Source: Clostridia bacterium (GTDB lineage Bacteria; Bacillota; Clostridia; Oscillospirales; Acutalibacteraceae). From it: a stretch of 53,630 nucleotides of DNA. Each line of letters opens with the position of its first letter. The stretch's first letter is position 1. This document shows, piece after piece, positions 1 to 8,302 of the stretch. The stretch is from positions 1-53,630 of the forward strand of contig CAAEIG010000174.1 in assembly GCA_900755895.1 (NCBI GenBank), in the 5' to 3' direction. The notes below the pieces were generated by a model. It had not been told where the DNA came from. It worked only from the letters and a program-made list of their open reading frames with translations, and searched no databases. Position numbers and translations under genes: made by a program.

Positions 1-343
1 CAGCCGGTCCAGCTGTTTGGCCACCTGCCGCTTGACTCCCGTTCCCCTGGGAGCTCCTGGTCTGTTGGCCAGTGGGTTGCTGAACAGTGGGACCTGTGCT
101 GCCCGACTGCTGAGGGCCACCAGGTTGCTGCCCACCGGGTTGAGGGCCGCCGAAAGGACGGTAGGGACCGTTGGGGCGGGAACTACTCCCAGGGGAGTTG
201 ATGGCCTGGTCCAAACCCTGGGCGGCCTTCCCCAGACCGTCAGCCAGTTTTCCCGCCAGGGGCAGCCCCACATCTTTCAGCGTTTTATACACTTGGGAGG
301 AACGCACTTCCTCCCACAGGGGGTCGTTTCCTTTCTGATTCAT
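1..343 (-). CDS. Unknown protein, N-terminal part only (runs off left edge)
   Basis: The ATG at 343 is preceded by a good GGAGGAG ribosome binding site, and the frame stays open to the window edge, giving about 114 residues. The first 50 or so residues look helical (MNQKGNDPLWEEVRSSQVYK at the start, then alternating Leu/Gly/Lys). After that comes a linker rich in Gly, Pro and Gln. A charged helix plus PG-rich linker recalls XpaC-like (5-bromo-4-chloroindolyl phosphate hydrolysis) proteins of Clostridia, but only weakly, and I do not assign a function. In the last 60 bases another minus frame reads more like a helical domain (VKRQVAKQLDRL), so a frameshift near the edge cannot be excluded. 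Confidence 0.6.
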   Translation of the reverse strand, partial: MNQKGNDPLWEEVRSSQVYKTLKDVGLPLAGKLADGLGKAAQGLDQAINSPGSSSRPNGPYRPFGGPQPGGQQPGGPQQSGSTGPTVQQPTGQQTRSSQGNGSQAAGGQTAGPA

Positions 344-387
344 GGACTCTCCTCCAATGCCCGAAAAAAGGCATGATACTATCTTTC

Positions 388-417
388 ATTTTACTTTGGA
401 TGGCCTATTGGTGTCAA
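388..417 (-). promoter_or_regulatory. Predicted sigma-A promoter for the left-edge gene
   Basis: On the minus strand TTGACA (417-412) is followed after 18 bp by TAAAAT (393-388), about 45 bp before the start codon at 343. Confidence 0.5.
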
Positions 418-463
418 CCGGATTCTCGGGAAAGCCGTCGGCCTCTCCGGGATTTCCAGGCTC

Positions 464-1393
464 TTACACCAGGTGAGGATTCTCCACCGCAGCAAACAGC
501 GCCTTTACCCGCTCTCCCGAGGCAATTCCCTGCTGAAAGGCGGTGGCAGCTCCTGCGGCGGTGCCCCAACGGAGTCCGCCCTCCAGGGTGCCGTGAAGCT
601 CCATTCCATACAGGAACCCCGCCACCATGGAATCCCCTGCGCCCACCGTGGACACCATCTCCCCTCGGACGGCATGACAATACAGGCGTCTGCCCCCTTC
701 TTCCAGAAGCAGTGCGCCTTTGCCTCCCAGAGACACCAGCACGTTCCGGGCTCCCATACGCTGCAGCCGGCCAGCACAATCGGCGGCTTCCAGCAGGCTG
801 GGAGTACTCTCGATGCCGAAGAGCTCTGCCAGCTCCTCCCCATTGGGCTTGATCAAAAACGGCCGGTAGGGCAGGGACGCCAACAGCGAATTCCCGGACA
901 TGTCCACCACCAAGCGGGCCCCTGCCCGGCGGGCCTTTTCCAAAAGCTTGGGGAAGGCTGTCTCGGGCAAACCCTGAGGCAAACTGCCGGAAAGCACCAG
1001 CAGATCCTCACCGGACAGGCTGTCCAGCTTGCTCAGCAGCTGATCCACCGCCTGGTCGGAAATCTCCGGCCCGCCGCCGTTGAAGGCGGTCTCGGTGCCA
1101 TCGGCCTCGGTGAGCTTCACGTTCAAGCGGGATTCCCCCTGCTCCAGCAGGACAAAATCCGCTGCGCAGCCGGCGCTCTCCAGCTGACGGAGAATCTCCC
1201 GGCCTGTAAAGCCTGCGGCAATGCCCACGGCTCTGTTTTCCACCCCTAAGGACGTCAACAACAGCGACACGTTGACTCCTTTGCCGCCGGGAGTGAACAC
1301 TCCCTGTCCAAACCGTTGAATGTCGCCTCTGCGCAGCTGGGCCAGAGAAATGCCGTAGTCCAGCGCCGGATTCCATGTCACTGTGATTATCAT
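464..1393 (-). CDS. pfkB: 1-phosphofructokinase (PfkB/ribokinase family)
   Basis: Cytosolic sugar-phosphate kinase of 309 residues, the usual size for FruK/LacC-type enzymes that phosphorylate fructose 1-phosphate (or tagatose 6-phosphate). The N-terminus has the family pattern TVTWNPALDY, then GGKGVN near residue 37, which binds substrate. The C-terminal signature is STVGAGDSMVAGF, with the catalytic-base Asp at about residue 254. It stands alone with no fruR or PTS fruA beside it, so fructose 1-phosphate is inferred from family resemblance; tagatose 6-phosphate is the main alternative. The ribosome binding site is weak (GGGCGGGA). Confidence 0.9.
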   Translation of the reverse strand: MIITVTWNPALDYGISLAQLRRGDIQRFGQGVFTPGGKGVNVSLLLTSLGVENRAVGIAAGFTGREILRQLESAGCAADFVLLEQGESRLNVKLTEADGTETAFNGGGPEISDQAVDQLLSKLDSLSGEDLLVLSGSLPQGLPETAFPKLLEKARRAGARLVVDMSGNSLLASLPYRPFLIKPNGEELAELFGIESTPSLLEAADCAGRLQRMGARNVLVSLGGKGALLLEEGGRRLYCHAVRGEMVSTVGAGDSMVAGFLYGMELHGTLEGGLRWGTAAGAATAFQQGIASGERVKALFAAVENPHLV

Positions 1394-1545
1394 AATACGT
1401 TCCCGCCCTTACGAGTTTCTTAAAGTATTCTATCATTTTGAATAAAGTTTTGCAATCGGCGTGGCAAATCTGCTGGAAATGGAATAAAATGCCCCGGGCT
1501 GTGCCAACCTATGGGTACAATCCACAGGAAAGGAATCGAGGATTT

Positions 1546-1872
1546 ATGAAGAAAACCATCATTGCGTTGATATTGGCTGCGGTATTGTCGATGGCTTTGG
1601 CAGGCTGCATGGAAGAGGCTGGAAAGGACGTCTCCCAGACGGTCTCCCGGGTGGAGAGCGGTATGGAAGAGGCCGGCAGCCGGATAGAGAGCGGCATGGA
1701 GGAAGCCGGCAGCCGCATGGAGAGCGGCATGGAAGAAGCTGGCAGCCGCATGGAAAGTGACGCGGAAGACACGGGAAGCCGGGTGAACTCCGCTGTGGAT
1801 TCCATGCTGGAGGGCAGTTCCTCTGACAAGGACGCCACTCCCTCGCCGGAGCCCAAGCCGGAACCCCGGTAA
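1546..1872 (+). CDS. Small lipoprotein with four 11-residue repeats
   Basis: Begins at ATG 1546 behind AGGAATCGAGG; an in-frame upstream ATG at 1438 lacks a ribosome binding site and would bury the signal peptide. The product has 108 residues. It starts with a lipoprotein signal (MKKTIIALILAAVLSMALAG then Cys), so it should be anchored by lipid outside the membrane. The body holds four near-identical 11-residue units of the type RMESGMEEAGS, followed by a Ser-rich stretch and a Pro/Glu tail. The repeats are polar and charged and probably form an extended 11/3 helix. No homologue is recognised and the function is unknown. Confidence 0.75.
   Translation: MKKTIIALILAAVLSMALAGCMEEAGKDVSQTVSRVESGMEEAGSRIESGMEEAGSRMESGMEEAGSRMESDAEDTGSRVNSAVDSMLEGSSSDKDATPSPEPKPEPR
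1648..1779 (+). repeat. Four tandem 33-bp units inside the lipoprotein gene
   Basis: Units 1648-1680, 1681-1713, 1714-1746 and 1747-1779 each encode R-x-E-S-x-x-E-(E/D)-x-G-S. The first three are almost identical and the fourth has drifted (RMESDAEDTGS). The exact 33-bp period keeps the reading frame, as expected for copy-number change by slippage. Confidence 0.9.
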
Positions 1873-1928
1873 CCTGCTGAAACTCCTCAACAGTTGGAGC
1901 CCAAAGGCAAAATCGTCTCCGCGGGTAA

Positions 1929-1965
1929 AGGGACTGCTGCCAAAAGCAGCGGTCCCTTTTTGCGC
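1929..1965 (+). terminator. Rho-independent terminator after the lipoprotein gene
   Basis: GGGACTGCTGC pairs with GCAGCGGTCCC (one T-G pair) around a CAAAA loop, followed by TTTTTGCGCTTTTT. Confidence 0.85.
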
Positions 1966-1991
1966 TTTTTCGCCAAGGATTTCCAGGGGCA

Positions 1992-2020
1992 TTGCACTGG
2001 ACGCGGCTTTCTGCTATACT
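1992..2020 (+). promoter_or_regulatory. Predicted promoter for the HAD gene
   Basis: TTGCAC, a 17-bp spacer, then TATACT, about 30 bp before the start codon at 2052. Confidence 0.6.
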
Positions 2021-2051
2021 GAGATTTAACACTGCATTTTAGGAGGCCGCT

Positions 2052-2750
2052 ATGATTCGCTGCTGCATTTTTGACGCCGATGGCACTTTGTTGGACTCCA
2101 TGCCCATGTGGAGGGACATCACCTACGCCTATGCTGAAAGCAAGGGCATCACCGCCCCGGAGGGACTGCACAATACCCTCAACCGTCTGAGCTTAGAGCA
2201 GTGCGCCCAATACTACCAACAGCTGGGCATTCCAGACAGCGTCTCTCAAATCGTGGCGGAGCTGGGGGAATTTGCTCTGGAGGGTTACCGCACGAAAGTG
2301 CCGGAAAAACCGGGAGCCGGGGAATTCCTGAAGCTGCTGTGGGAGAACCGGATCCCCATTGCCGTGGCCACCGCCTCCAACGAGGAGGGCGTCAGGCTGG
2401 CCCTGGAGCGTCTGGGCATGCTGTCCCGGGTGAGCTTTCTCACCACCTGCACCCAAGTGGGCAAAAGCAAGGAGCATCCTGACATTTTCCTGCGCTGTGC
2501 AGAGGAGTTTGGTGCCTCCCCCAAAGAGAGTGTGGTCTTTGAGGACTCCGCCTATTCCATCCACACGGCTCGAAGCGCGGGATTCCCCGTAGTGGCCGTG
2601 GAAGACGCCATCTCCCTGCAGGGCAAGGGGGAATCCGAAACCCCACAGGGTCTGGCCCAACTGGCCAATCTGGTCATCCCGGACTATCATCAGCTGATCG
2701 CCCAGCTGACTCCTGCGGAGGATCTGGGGCTGGGAAATCTGCTGGGATAA
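2052..2750 (+). CDS. HAD-superfamily hydrolase, beta-phosphoglucomutase-like
   Basis: Cytosolic phosphatase or phosphomutase of 232 residues, with a strong AGGAGG site five bases before the ATG. Motif I is DADGTLLDS, with nucleophile Asp8 and acid/base Asp10. A helical cap (about residues 15-80) follows, then motif II as ATAS, the motif III Lys in GKSKEHPD, and motif IV VVFEDSAYSIHTA. The E-D-S pattern after motif IV is typical of the PGMB/phosphonatase-like subgroup. The substrate cannot be told; small sugar phosphates are the usual ones. It has its own promoter and a weak terminator, so it is likely monocistronic. Confidence 0.88.
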   Translation: MIRCCIFDADGTLLDSMPMWRDITYAYAESKGITAPEGLHNTLNRLSLEQCAQYYQQLGIPDSVSQIVAELGEFALEGYRTKVPEKPGAGEFLKLLWENRIPIAVATASNEEGVRLALERLGMLSRVSFLTTCTQVGKSKEHPDIFLRCAEEFGASPKESVVFEDSAYSIHTARSAGFPVVAVEDAISLQGKGESETPQGLAQLANLVIPDYHQLIAQLTPAEDLGLGNLLG

Positions 2751-2757
2751 CCGGCTG

Positions 2758-2785
2758 GACCGCTCCTTCCGCCAGCGGTCTTGTT
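2758..2785 (+). terminator. Weak terminator after the HAD gene
   Basis: GACCGCT (2758-2764) pairs with AGCGGTC (2774-2780), followed by TTGTT. A TATAAT at 2790-2795 just downstream may be the -10 of the MATE gene. Confidence 0.5.
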
Positions 2786-2873
2786 ATACTATAATATATG
2801 GGCGGAAATTTCGGGGTATTTTGAGAAGTTGCCGGCGCACTGGGCGCCGGTGAAAAATGAGAGGGGAAGAGCT

Positions 2874-4268
2874 ATGAGTTTTCGCAAAAAGTTTATCGGC
2901 ACCCGAGCTTTTTACGCCTCGGTGCTGGCCCTGTTGGTGCCCATGATCGTTCAGCAGGGCATCACTCAGTTTGTCAACCTGCTGGACAACGTCATGGTGG
3001 GCCGGCTGGGAACCACTCCCATGTCCGGAGTGGCCATCGTCAACCAGATTGTATTCATCTTCAACCTGACCATCTTCGGCGGGCTGTCCGGCGCATCCAT
3101 CTTCGGCGCCCAGTTCTTCGGCAAAAAGGACCAGGAAGGCATCCGCTACACACTGCGATTCCGGCTGGTGTTTGTGGTGGTGGTCACCGCACTGGGCATC
3201 CTGGTGTTCCTGCTCTTTGGAGAGCCGCTATTCCGGTTGTACCTCACGGAAGAGGCCTCCAGCCCGGAGGACATCGCCGCCACCTTGGGCTATGCCAAAA
3301 GCTACATAAACATCATCCTGTGGGGGCTGCTGCCCTTTGCCCTGGTGCAGTGCGTCTCCAGCACTCTCCGGGATGTGGGTGAGACCTTCTCCCCCATGGT
3401 TGCCAGCATCATTGCCATCTGCGTCAACCTGGTGGGCAACTACCTGTTGATCTTCGGCAGCTTCGGCTTCCCCAAAATGGGAGTGGCCGGCGCGGCTCTG
3501 GCCACGGTCATCGCCCGGTATGTGGAAATGATCTACCTGCTGGGACGCACCTACCGCCACCGCAAGCAGTTCCCCTTTGTGCAGGGGCTGTTCCGGGGCT
3601 TCCGGGTTCCCATGTCCCTTGTCAAGCAGATTGCCATTACGGGTACGCCCCTGCTGCTCAACGAGACCCTCTGGTCCATCGGCACCGCAGCGGTCAACAT
3701 GTGCTATGCCACCCGTGGTCTGGAGGCAGTGGCTGCCACCAACATTAACTCCACGGTGTGGAACCTGTTCGCCATTGTGATGATGGCCATGGGCAACGCC
3801 ATCGGCATCCTGTCCGGCCAGATGCTGGGCGCCAACGACATTCCCGGCGCCAAGGATACGGTGCGCAAACTGCTGTTCTTCAGCATCAGCGTCAACCTGG
3901 TGATCGGCCTGCTCATTGTGGCGTGCTCGCCCTTCATTCCCGCCATTTACAACACGGAGCCCACGGTGCGGGACACCGCTACACGACTTCTGATGGTCTC
4001 GGGCTCCTTCCTGCCTTTGACCGCCTATGTCCACGGCACGTATTTCACCATCCGCTCCGGCGGCAAAACCTTCGTCACCTTCCTATTTGACTGCGTATTT
4101 ACCTGGGTGGTCTGCCTGCCCATCGCCTACTGCCTCAGCACGTTCACGGGACTTTCTGTGGTGTGGGTGTTCTTCTTTGTATCCAGCGCGGATATCATTA
4201 AGGCCATCATCGGTTCCATCATGTTGGTCTCTGGTATCTGGGCCAAAAACGTGGTAGGCACAGAATAA
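2874..4268 (+). CDS. MATE-family multidrug/metabolite exporter
   Basis: Integral membrane antiporter, about 464 residues and 12 predicted helices, of the multi-antimicrobial extrusion family that exports drugs or metabolites with Na+ or H+. I chose ATG 2874 (MSFRKKFIGTRAF) because it has GAGGGGAAGAG upstream and fits family N-termini; an upstream ATG at 2781 would add an unlikely tail. The two halves are related, as usual for MATE: one around residues 10-220 with LVPMIVQQGITQFVNLLDNV and VMVGRLG, and a second beginning near ITGTPLLLNETLWSIG. A strong terminator follows. Substrate unknown. Confidence 0.92.
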   Translation: MSFRKKFIGTRAFYASVLALLVPMIVQQGITQFVNLLDNVMVGRLGTTPMSGVAIVNQIVFIFNLTIFGGLSGASIFGAQFFGKKDQEGIRYTLRFRLVFVVVVTALGILVFLLFGEPLFRLYLTEEASSPEDIAATLGYAKSYINIILWGLLPFALVQCVSSTLRDVGETFSPMVASIIAICVNLVGNYLLIFGSFGFPKMGVAGAALATVIARYVEMIYLLGRTYRHRKQFPFVQGLFRGFRVPMSLVKQIAITGTPLLLNETLWSIGTAAVNMCYATRGLEAVAATNINSTVWNLFAIVMMAMGNAIGILSGQMLGANDIPGAKDTVRKLLFFSISVNLVIGLLIVACSPFIPAIYNTEPTVRDTATRLLMVSGSFLPLTAYVHGTYFTIRSGGKTFVTFLFDCVFTWVVCLPIAYCLSTFTGLSVVWVFFFVSSADIIKAIIGSIMLVSGIWAKNVVGTE

Positions 4269-4331
4269 AGAAGGGGTTGAGGTGTGGATTCTGGACAACA
4301 GCCTTATGTGGTCCGGCCTCTTGCAGAAACT

Positions 4332-4372
4332 AAAAAAGGACATCCGAGCGAAAAACTCGGGTGTCCTTTTTT
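4332..4372. terminator. Bidirectional terminator between the MATE gene and trpB2
   Basis: AAAAAAGGACATCCGAG pairs with CTCGGGTGTCCTTTTTT around CGAAAAA. A-run and T-run flanks suit both convergent genes. The stem resembles the hairpin at 34795-34831 apart from compensatory changes. Confidence 0.9.
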
Positions 4373-4453
4373 CATGGCTTCTGAAAAATCACTCCCAAAG
4401 CTGCGGCGCTTTACGCCAGCAACCAGCGCCCTAAAAGCGTTTTTGTAATCTGC

Positions 4454-5818
4454 TTAAAATTTCGGCAGCTGCTGGAAACTCGCCTCCAACTCCTCATCGG
4501 TGGGAATGTAGTCGCTCATGACGCCGTCATTGAACTTCTGATAGGCGGTCATATCAAAATAGCCTGTGCCAGTCAGGCCAAAGATGATGGTCTTCTCCTC
4601 GCCAGTCTCCTTGCACTTGAGTGCCTCATCAATAGCCGCGCGGATGGCATGGCTGCTTTCGGGAGCGGGCAGAGTGCCCTCCACCCGAGCAAACAGCTCG
4701 GCAGCCTCGAAGACAGACGTCTGCTCCACAGCACGGGCCTCCATCAGGCCGTCGGCGTACAGCTGGCTGAGCACGCTGCTCATGCCGTGATACCGCAGGC
4801 CTCCGGCGTGACTGGCGGAGGGGATGAAGTTGGAGCCCAAGGTGTACATCTTCTGCAGGGGGCAGACCATGCCCGTGTCGCAGTAGTCGTAGGCGTACTT
4901 GCCCCGGGTAAAGGAGGGACAGGAAGCGGGTTCCACAGCAATGAACTTATAATCGGCCTCGCCGCGGAGCTTCTCGCCCATGAAGGGGGAGATCAAACCG
5001 CCCAGGTTGGAGCCGCCGCCAGCGCAGCCAATGATGATATCGGGCTTGATGCCGTATTTATCGCAGGCTGCCTTGGTCTCCAAGCCGATAACCGACTGGT
5101 GCAGCAGCACTTGATTCAAAACAGAGCCCAGCACATAGCGGTAACCTTCCAAGCCCGTGGCAACCTCCACAGCCTCGCTGATGGCGCATCCCAGGGACCC
5201 GCTGGTGCCAGGATGGGCCTCCAGGATCTTTCTGCCCACTTCCGTAGTCTCAGAGGGGGACGGTGTGACGGAAGCGCCGTACACCCGCATGACCTCCCGG
5301 CGGAAGGGTTTCTGCTCATAGGACACCTTCACCATATAGACCTTGCAGTCCAGGCCAAAGAAGGAGCAAGCCATGGACAATGCAGTGCCCCACTGGCCAG
5401 CGCCGGTCTCGGTGGTGACGCCCTTGAGGCCCTGCTGCTTGGCGTAGTAGGCCTGGGCGATGGCGGAATTCAGCTTGTGAGAGCCGGAGGTGTTGTTGCC
5501 CTCAAATTTGTAGTAGATCTTGGCGGGAGTGCCCAGAGCCTTCTCCAGGAACTCCGCGTGGATCAGGGGGGAGGGCCGGTACATCTTGTAGAAATCCAGG
5601 ATCTCCTTGGGGATCTCAAAATAGGGAGTGGTGTCGTCCAGCTCCTGACGGACCAGCTCGTCACAGAAGACCGGCCGCAGGTCGTCAAAGGTCATGGGCT
5701 GATGGGTAGCCGGATTCAGCAGGGGCGCGGGTTTGTTCTTCATATCCGCCCGCAGATTGTACCATGCCTTGGGCAGCTCGCTTTCGTCCAGATAGATTTT
5801 GTAGGGGATCTGTGCCAT
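4454..5818 (-). CDS. trpB2: TrpB2-type tryptophan synthase beta chain (TrpB-like PLP enzyme)
   Basis: Predicted to make L-tryptophan from indole and serine using pyridoxal phosphate. At 454 residues it is longer than canonical TrpB (about 400) and matches the TrpB2 group, which has an extended N-terminus and usually works without TrpA. The PLP lysine is Lys115 in GSHKLNSA; the cofactor phosphate loop is CAGGGSNLGG. The ATG at 5818 (MAQIPYKIYL) is chosen because GAAAGG lies nine bases upstream; ATG 5827 is possible. No other trp gene is nearby, so salvage of external indole is a reasonable inference. Expression is predicted to depend on uncharged tRNA-Trp through the T-box upstream. Confidence 0.93.
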   Translation of the reverse strand: MAQIPYKIYLDESELPKAWYNLRADMKNKPAPLLNPATHQPMTFDDLRPVFCDELVRQELDDTTPYFEIPKEILDFYKMYRPSPLIHAEFLEKALGTPAKIYYKFEGNNTSGSHKLNSAIAQAYYAKQQGLKGVTTETGAGQWGTALSMACSFFGLDCKVYMVKVSYEQKPFRREVMRVYGASVTPSPSETTEVGRKILEAHPGTSGSLGCAISEAVEVATGLEGYRYVLGSVLNQVLLHQSVIGLETKAACDKYGIKPDIIIGCAGGGSNLGGLISPFMGEKLRGEADYKFIAVEPASCPSFTRGKYAYDYCDTGMVCPLQKMYTLGSNFIPSASHAGGLRYHGMSSVLSQLYADGLMEARAVEQTSVFEAAELFARVEGTLPAPESSHAIRAAIDEALKCKETGEEKTIIFGLTGTGYFDMTAYQKFNDGVMSDYIPTDEELEASFQQLPKF

Positions 5819-5879
5819 GTGTACCATCCTTTCAAAAATTGAGTGTTTGCTTGCCACGCGACCACCGGGGTACAGGAAA

Positions 5880-6180
5880 CAAAAAAACGCACCTGTCCCA
5901 GATCAACTAGGACAGGTGCGTGTAATCTCGCATCTGCGGTGCCACCTAAGCTTCGCCCCATCAGGGACGCCCTCGTCGCGTACATCGTGATACGCCAGCC
6001 GCTATAACGGGCAGCCCCCGTCCTTCCTAACCCGCGTTTTCTCCAACGCCTGAGCTCGGTCAGCCCTCCCGGGTCCATTCCTGTCTCTCCGCCTCGCCGC
6101 GCTTGCACCTGCCGCGGCTCGCTGTGGAAGCAGTTGTGAAACAGTACTCCTCCCGGTCACCGGTTTCGATGATTGAACTT
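5880..6180 (-). promoter_or_regulatory. T-box riboswitch, Trp (TGG) specifier, controlling trpB2
   Basis: Minus-strand leader RNA of about 300 nt. The T-box core AGGTGGCACCGCAG lies at 5947-5934. The terminator stem is GCACCTGTCC/GGACAGGTGC followed by seven U (5922-5880). Stem I shows a GGAGTA S-turn side, the conserved GGTGCAAG apical element, and a specifier loop reading GGAA-TGG-A with the TGG codon at 6077-6075. TGG means uncharged tRNA-Trp would stabilise the antiterminator and allow trpB2 expression, which fits the downstream enzyme. Confidence 0.92.
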
Positions 6181-6186
6181 GCCCAC

Positions 6187-6215
6187 ACTATAGCACCCCG
6201 CTCCCCCCTTGTCAA
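6187..6215 (-). promoter_or_regulatory. Promoter of the trpB2 T-box transcript
   Basis: TTGACA (6215-6210), a 17-bp spacer and TATAGT (6192-6187), placed just before the T-box stem I. Confidence 0.8.
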
Positions 6216-6240
6216 GAGTTTTTTTCCATCCGGCCTCAGC

Positions 6241-7320
6241 AACACTTACAAAAAATGGCCTGTTCAAAAAAATTTTTTGATTTTGGGGAAGTATTACAAA
6301 AAACGGCAGGATCTCTCTCTTGCCCCCACCCAATTTCCGTGCAAACAGCACTGTTTTCAGCAAGAAACACCGGCACACTTAAAAAAACATGTGCATATAT
6401 CCCTGTATATTCATCCTGAGACCACTGGCCAAACCCCAGTACACCCGCGCAACGCCACAACAATCAATGCCAATTGTTGCGATTTTCACGCGGTAAATTT
6501 GTAAATTGGACCCGGGTTTTTCCTGCCTGTACGAAAACAGGTACAGACATTTTTCAGAAAGGTGTACCGTCATATTGCCGAATTGGTTTTCTCCAAAATA
6601 AAATTTGTCCGAATTGAATTTTTATTCATGTTCTGGATATGACTTCCACGGACAGCTTTTTAAGAGACTTTGAACGCTTTGTGAAATATGGACCGCAATT
6701 GGCGTCACTGATAAAAAAATTCTTTTTTCAAGGGGAGAAAAACTAGAATCGTTTCTTGTTTTCTCACAAAAGCCTTGATACATCTCGTTTCACGATATTC
6801 ACCAGCTTGTTTCACATTCTTGCTTTTTATAATACTGTCCTGTGGTCAAGGAGGTTTTTCACCTAAAAAATGGTAAAAAACAGGGGGCAAACCGGCAAAA
6901 AACGGCGCAATTTTAGAACTGCCTCTCATAGGCAAAAACAGAACACTGTCCCCTTTGAGAGGACAGTTCTCCGGTTGTCCCTTAAAATTATACGGCGGCC
7001 AGGAAGATGAAAATGGCGAAAAAAGGAGTTAAAATTTTTTAACTTGTCACTATCTACAAAAAAAGATCCACGCTAACTTTTTTTAATTTTATATTTGACA
7101 AATCTACTTCGGCGTGTTATCATCAAATCATCACAGATTGTTCACACTTTCTTAATTACCCCGTGAATACTCTATGCAAATTCACCATATCAAAGGAAGA
7201 ATGAAGCACCTGGCTGCTGCAGACCCTCGGGAGGAGCTTCCAGGATCCATGACAATCTGTTGTGCAGTTTTCACACCTGTTTAGATCTGCAAAAAACATT
7301 TTACAAGGAGGCATCACTGA
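6241..7320. other. Gene-free AT-rich region before the sugar-transport operon
   Basis: No convincing gene in about 1.08 kb; short open frames lack ribosome binding sites and codon bias. It is clearly more AT-rich than its surroundings. It holds a 7-bp inverted repeat CAACAAT/ATTGTTG (6458-6479) and a hairpin region at 6916-6970 where GGACAGTTC can pair either with AGAACACTGTCC or with the earlier GAACTGCCTCTCA. A near-consensus promoter sits at 7095. Probably a long regulatory region or leader, or decayed sequence. Confidence 0.6.
7095..7123 (+). promoter_or_regulatory. Promoter of the lplB-lplC-binding protein operon
   Basis: TTGACA, exactly 17 bp, then TATCAT. The mRNA would carry a leader of nearly 190 nt before the ATG at 7321, which has AAGGAGG seven to thirteen bases upstream. 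Confidence 0.75.
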
Positions 7321-8286
7321 ATGGCTGCAAATGCTAAGGCCGGTGCGTCAGCGAACGCGTTGACTGCCCGCCAGATTAAGCGGAAAGAGAATATCAAGCT
7401 GATGAAGCGCAACTATCAGCTGTATCTGTTCCTCATTCCCGCTTGCGTGTTCATCGCTTTGTTCATGTACCTACCGCTCTACGGGCTTCAGATCGCTTTC
7501 AAAAACTATCGCGGCAGCGATGGTATTTGGGGCAGCGAATGGGTTGGTCTCTATTGGTTCCAACAGTTCTTTAGAAGCCCCCGCAGTGGAACCATCATTG
7601 CAAACACCTTAATCATCTCCATCTACAGCCTGGTGGTCAGCTTCCCCTTCCCCATCATCCTTGCTCTGATCATCAACTATGTGAAAAACCTCCGGTTTAA
7701 GAAGTTCGCTCAGACGGTCACTTACATGCCCTACTTCATCTCCACCGTTGTTCTGGTGGCCATGATGGACCTGTTCTTCTCCCCCTCCAGCGGCTTCATC
7801 AACACCATCATCACCTCCTTGGGCGGCGAAGCTCAGTACTTTATGGGCGAGTCCAAATTCTTCCGGCACCTATATGTTTGGTCGGGCGTATGGCAGAGTA
7901 TGGGCTATAGCTCGATTATCTACATAGCGGCGCTATCAGGTGTAAGTCCCGAGCTGCACGAGTCCGCCACCATCGATGGCGCCAACATCCTGCAGCGTAT
8001 CCTGCACATTGACATTCCCACCATCATGCCCACCATGGTCATTCTGCTGATTATGGCTCTGGGCAACATCATGAACGTCGGTTACGAAAAGGTCTTCCTG
8101 ATGCAGAAGGATATGACCCTGGACGTTTCTGAAATCATCTCCACCTACGTTTATAAGATAGGTATTGCGGGCACACAGCAAAGTTTTGCTTCGGCTATTG
8201 GCCTATTTAACAATGTGATTAACTTCATCATATTGGTAATCGCCAACACAACGGCTAACAAGCTGTTCGGCTCCGGCCTGTGGTAA
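7321..8286 (+). CDS. lplB: ABC sugar transporter permease, LplB type
   Basis: Inner half of a carbohydrate importer (CUT1 class, LplB/COG4209 group); 321 residues with six predicted membrane helices, the first at about residues 35-58 (LFLIPACVFIALFMYLPLYG). The ATPase-contact EAA loop is ESATIDGANILQRILHIDIP, near residue 218. It is first in an operon with lplC (16-bp gap) and the binding lipoprotein. As usual for this group, no ATPase gene is present and a shared MsmX-like ATPase elsewhere must serve. Neighbouring galactosidases suggest a galactose-containing oligosaccharide as cargo. Confidence 0.93.
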   Translation: MAANAKAGASANALTARQIKRKENIKLMKRNYQLYLFLIPACVFIALFMYLPLYGLQIAFKNYRGSDGIWGSEWVGLYWFQQFFRSPRSGTIIANTLIISIYSLVVSFPFPIILALIINYVKNLRFKKFAQTVTYMPYFISTVVLVAMMDLFFSPSSGFINTIITSLGGEAQYFMGESKFFRHLYVWSGVWQSMGYSSIIYIAALSGVSPELHESATIDGANILQRILHIDIPTIMPTMVILLIMALGNIMNVGYEKVFLMQKDMTLDVSEIISTYVYKIGIAGTQQSFASAIGLFNNVINFIILVIANTTANKLFGSGLW

Positions 8287-8302
8287 GGGAGGGAGTTACA
8301 TC

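Noticed and set aside
1648..1779. Minisatellite as a CRISPR or intergenic repeat
   Set aside because: The 33-bp units stay in frame inside a lipoprotein gene with a signal peptide and start site.
6103..6504. A 133-codon plus-strand frame across the T-box region
   Set aside because: It overlaps the T-box stem I and promoter on the other strand and has no ribosome binding site.
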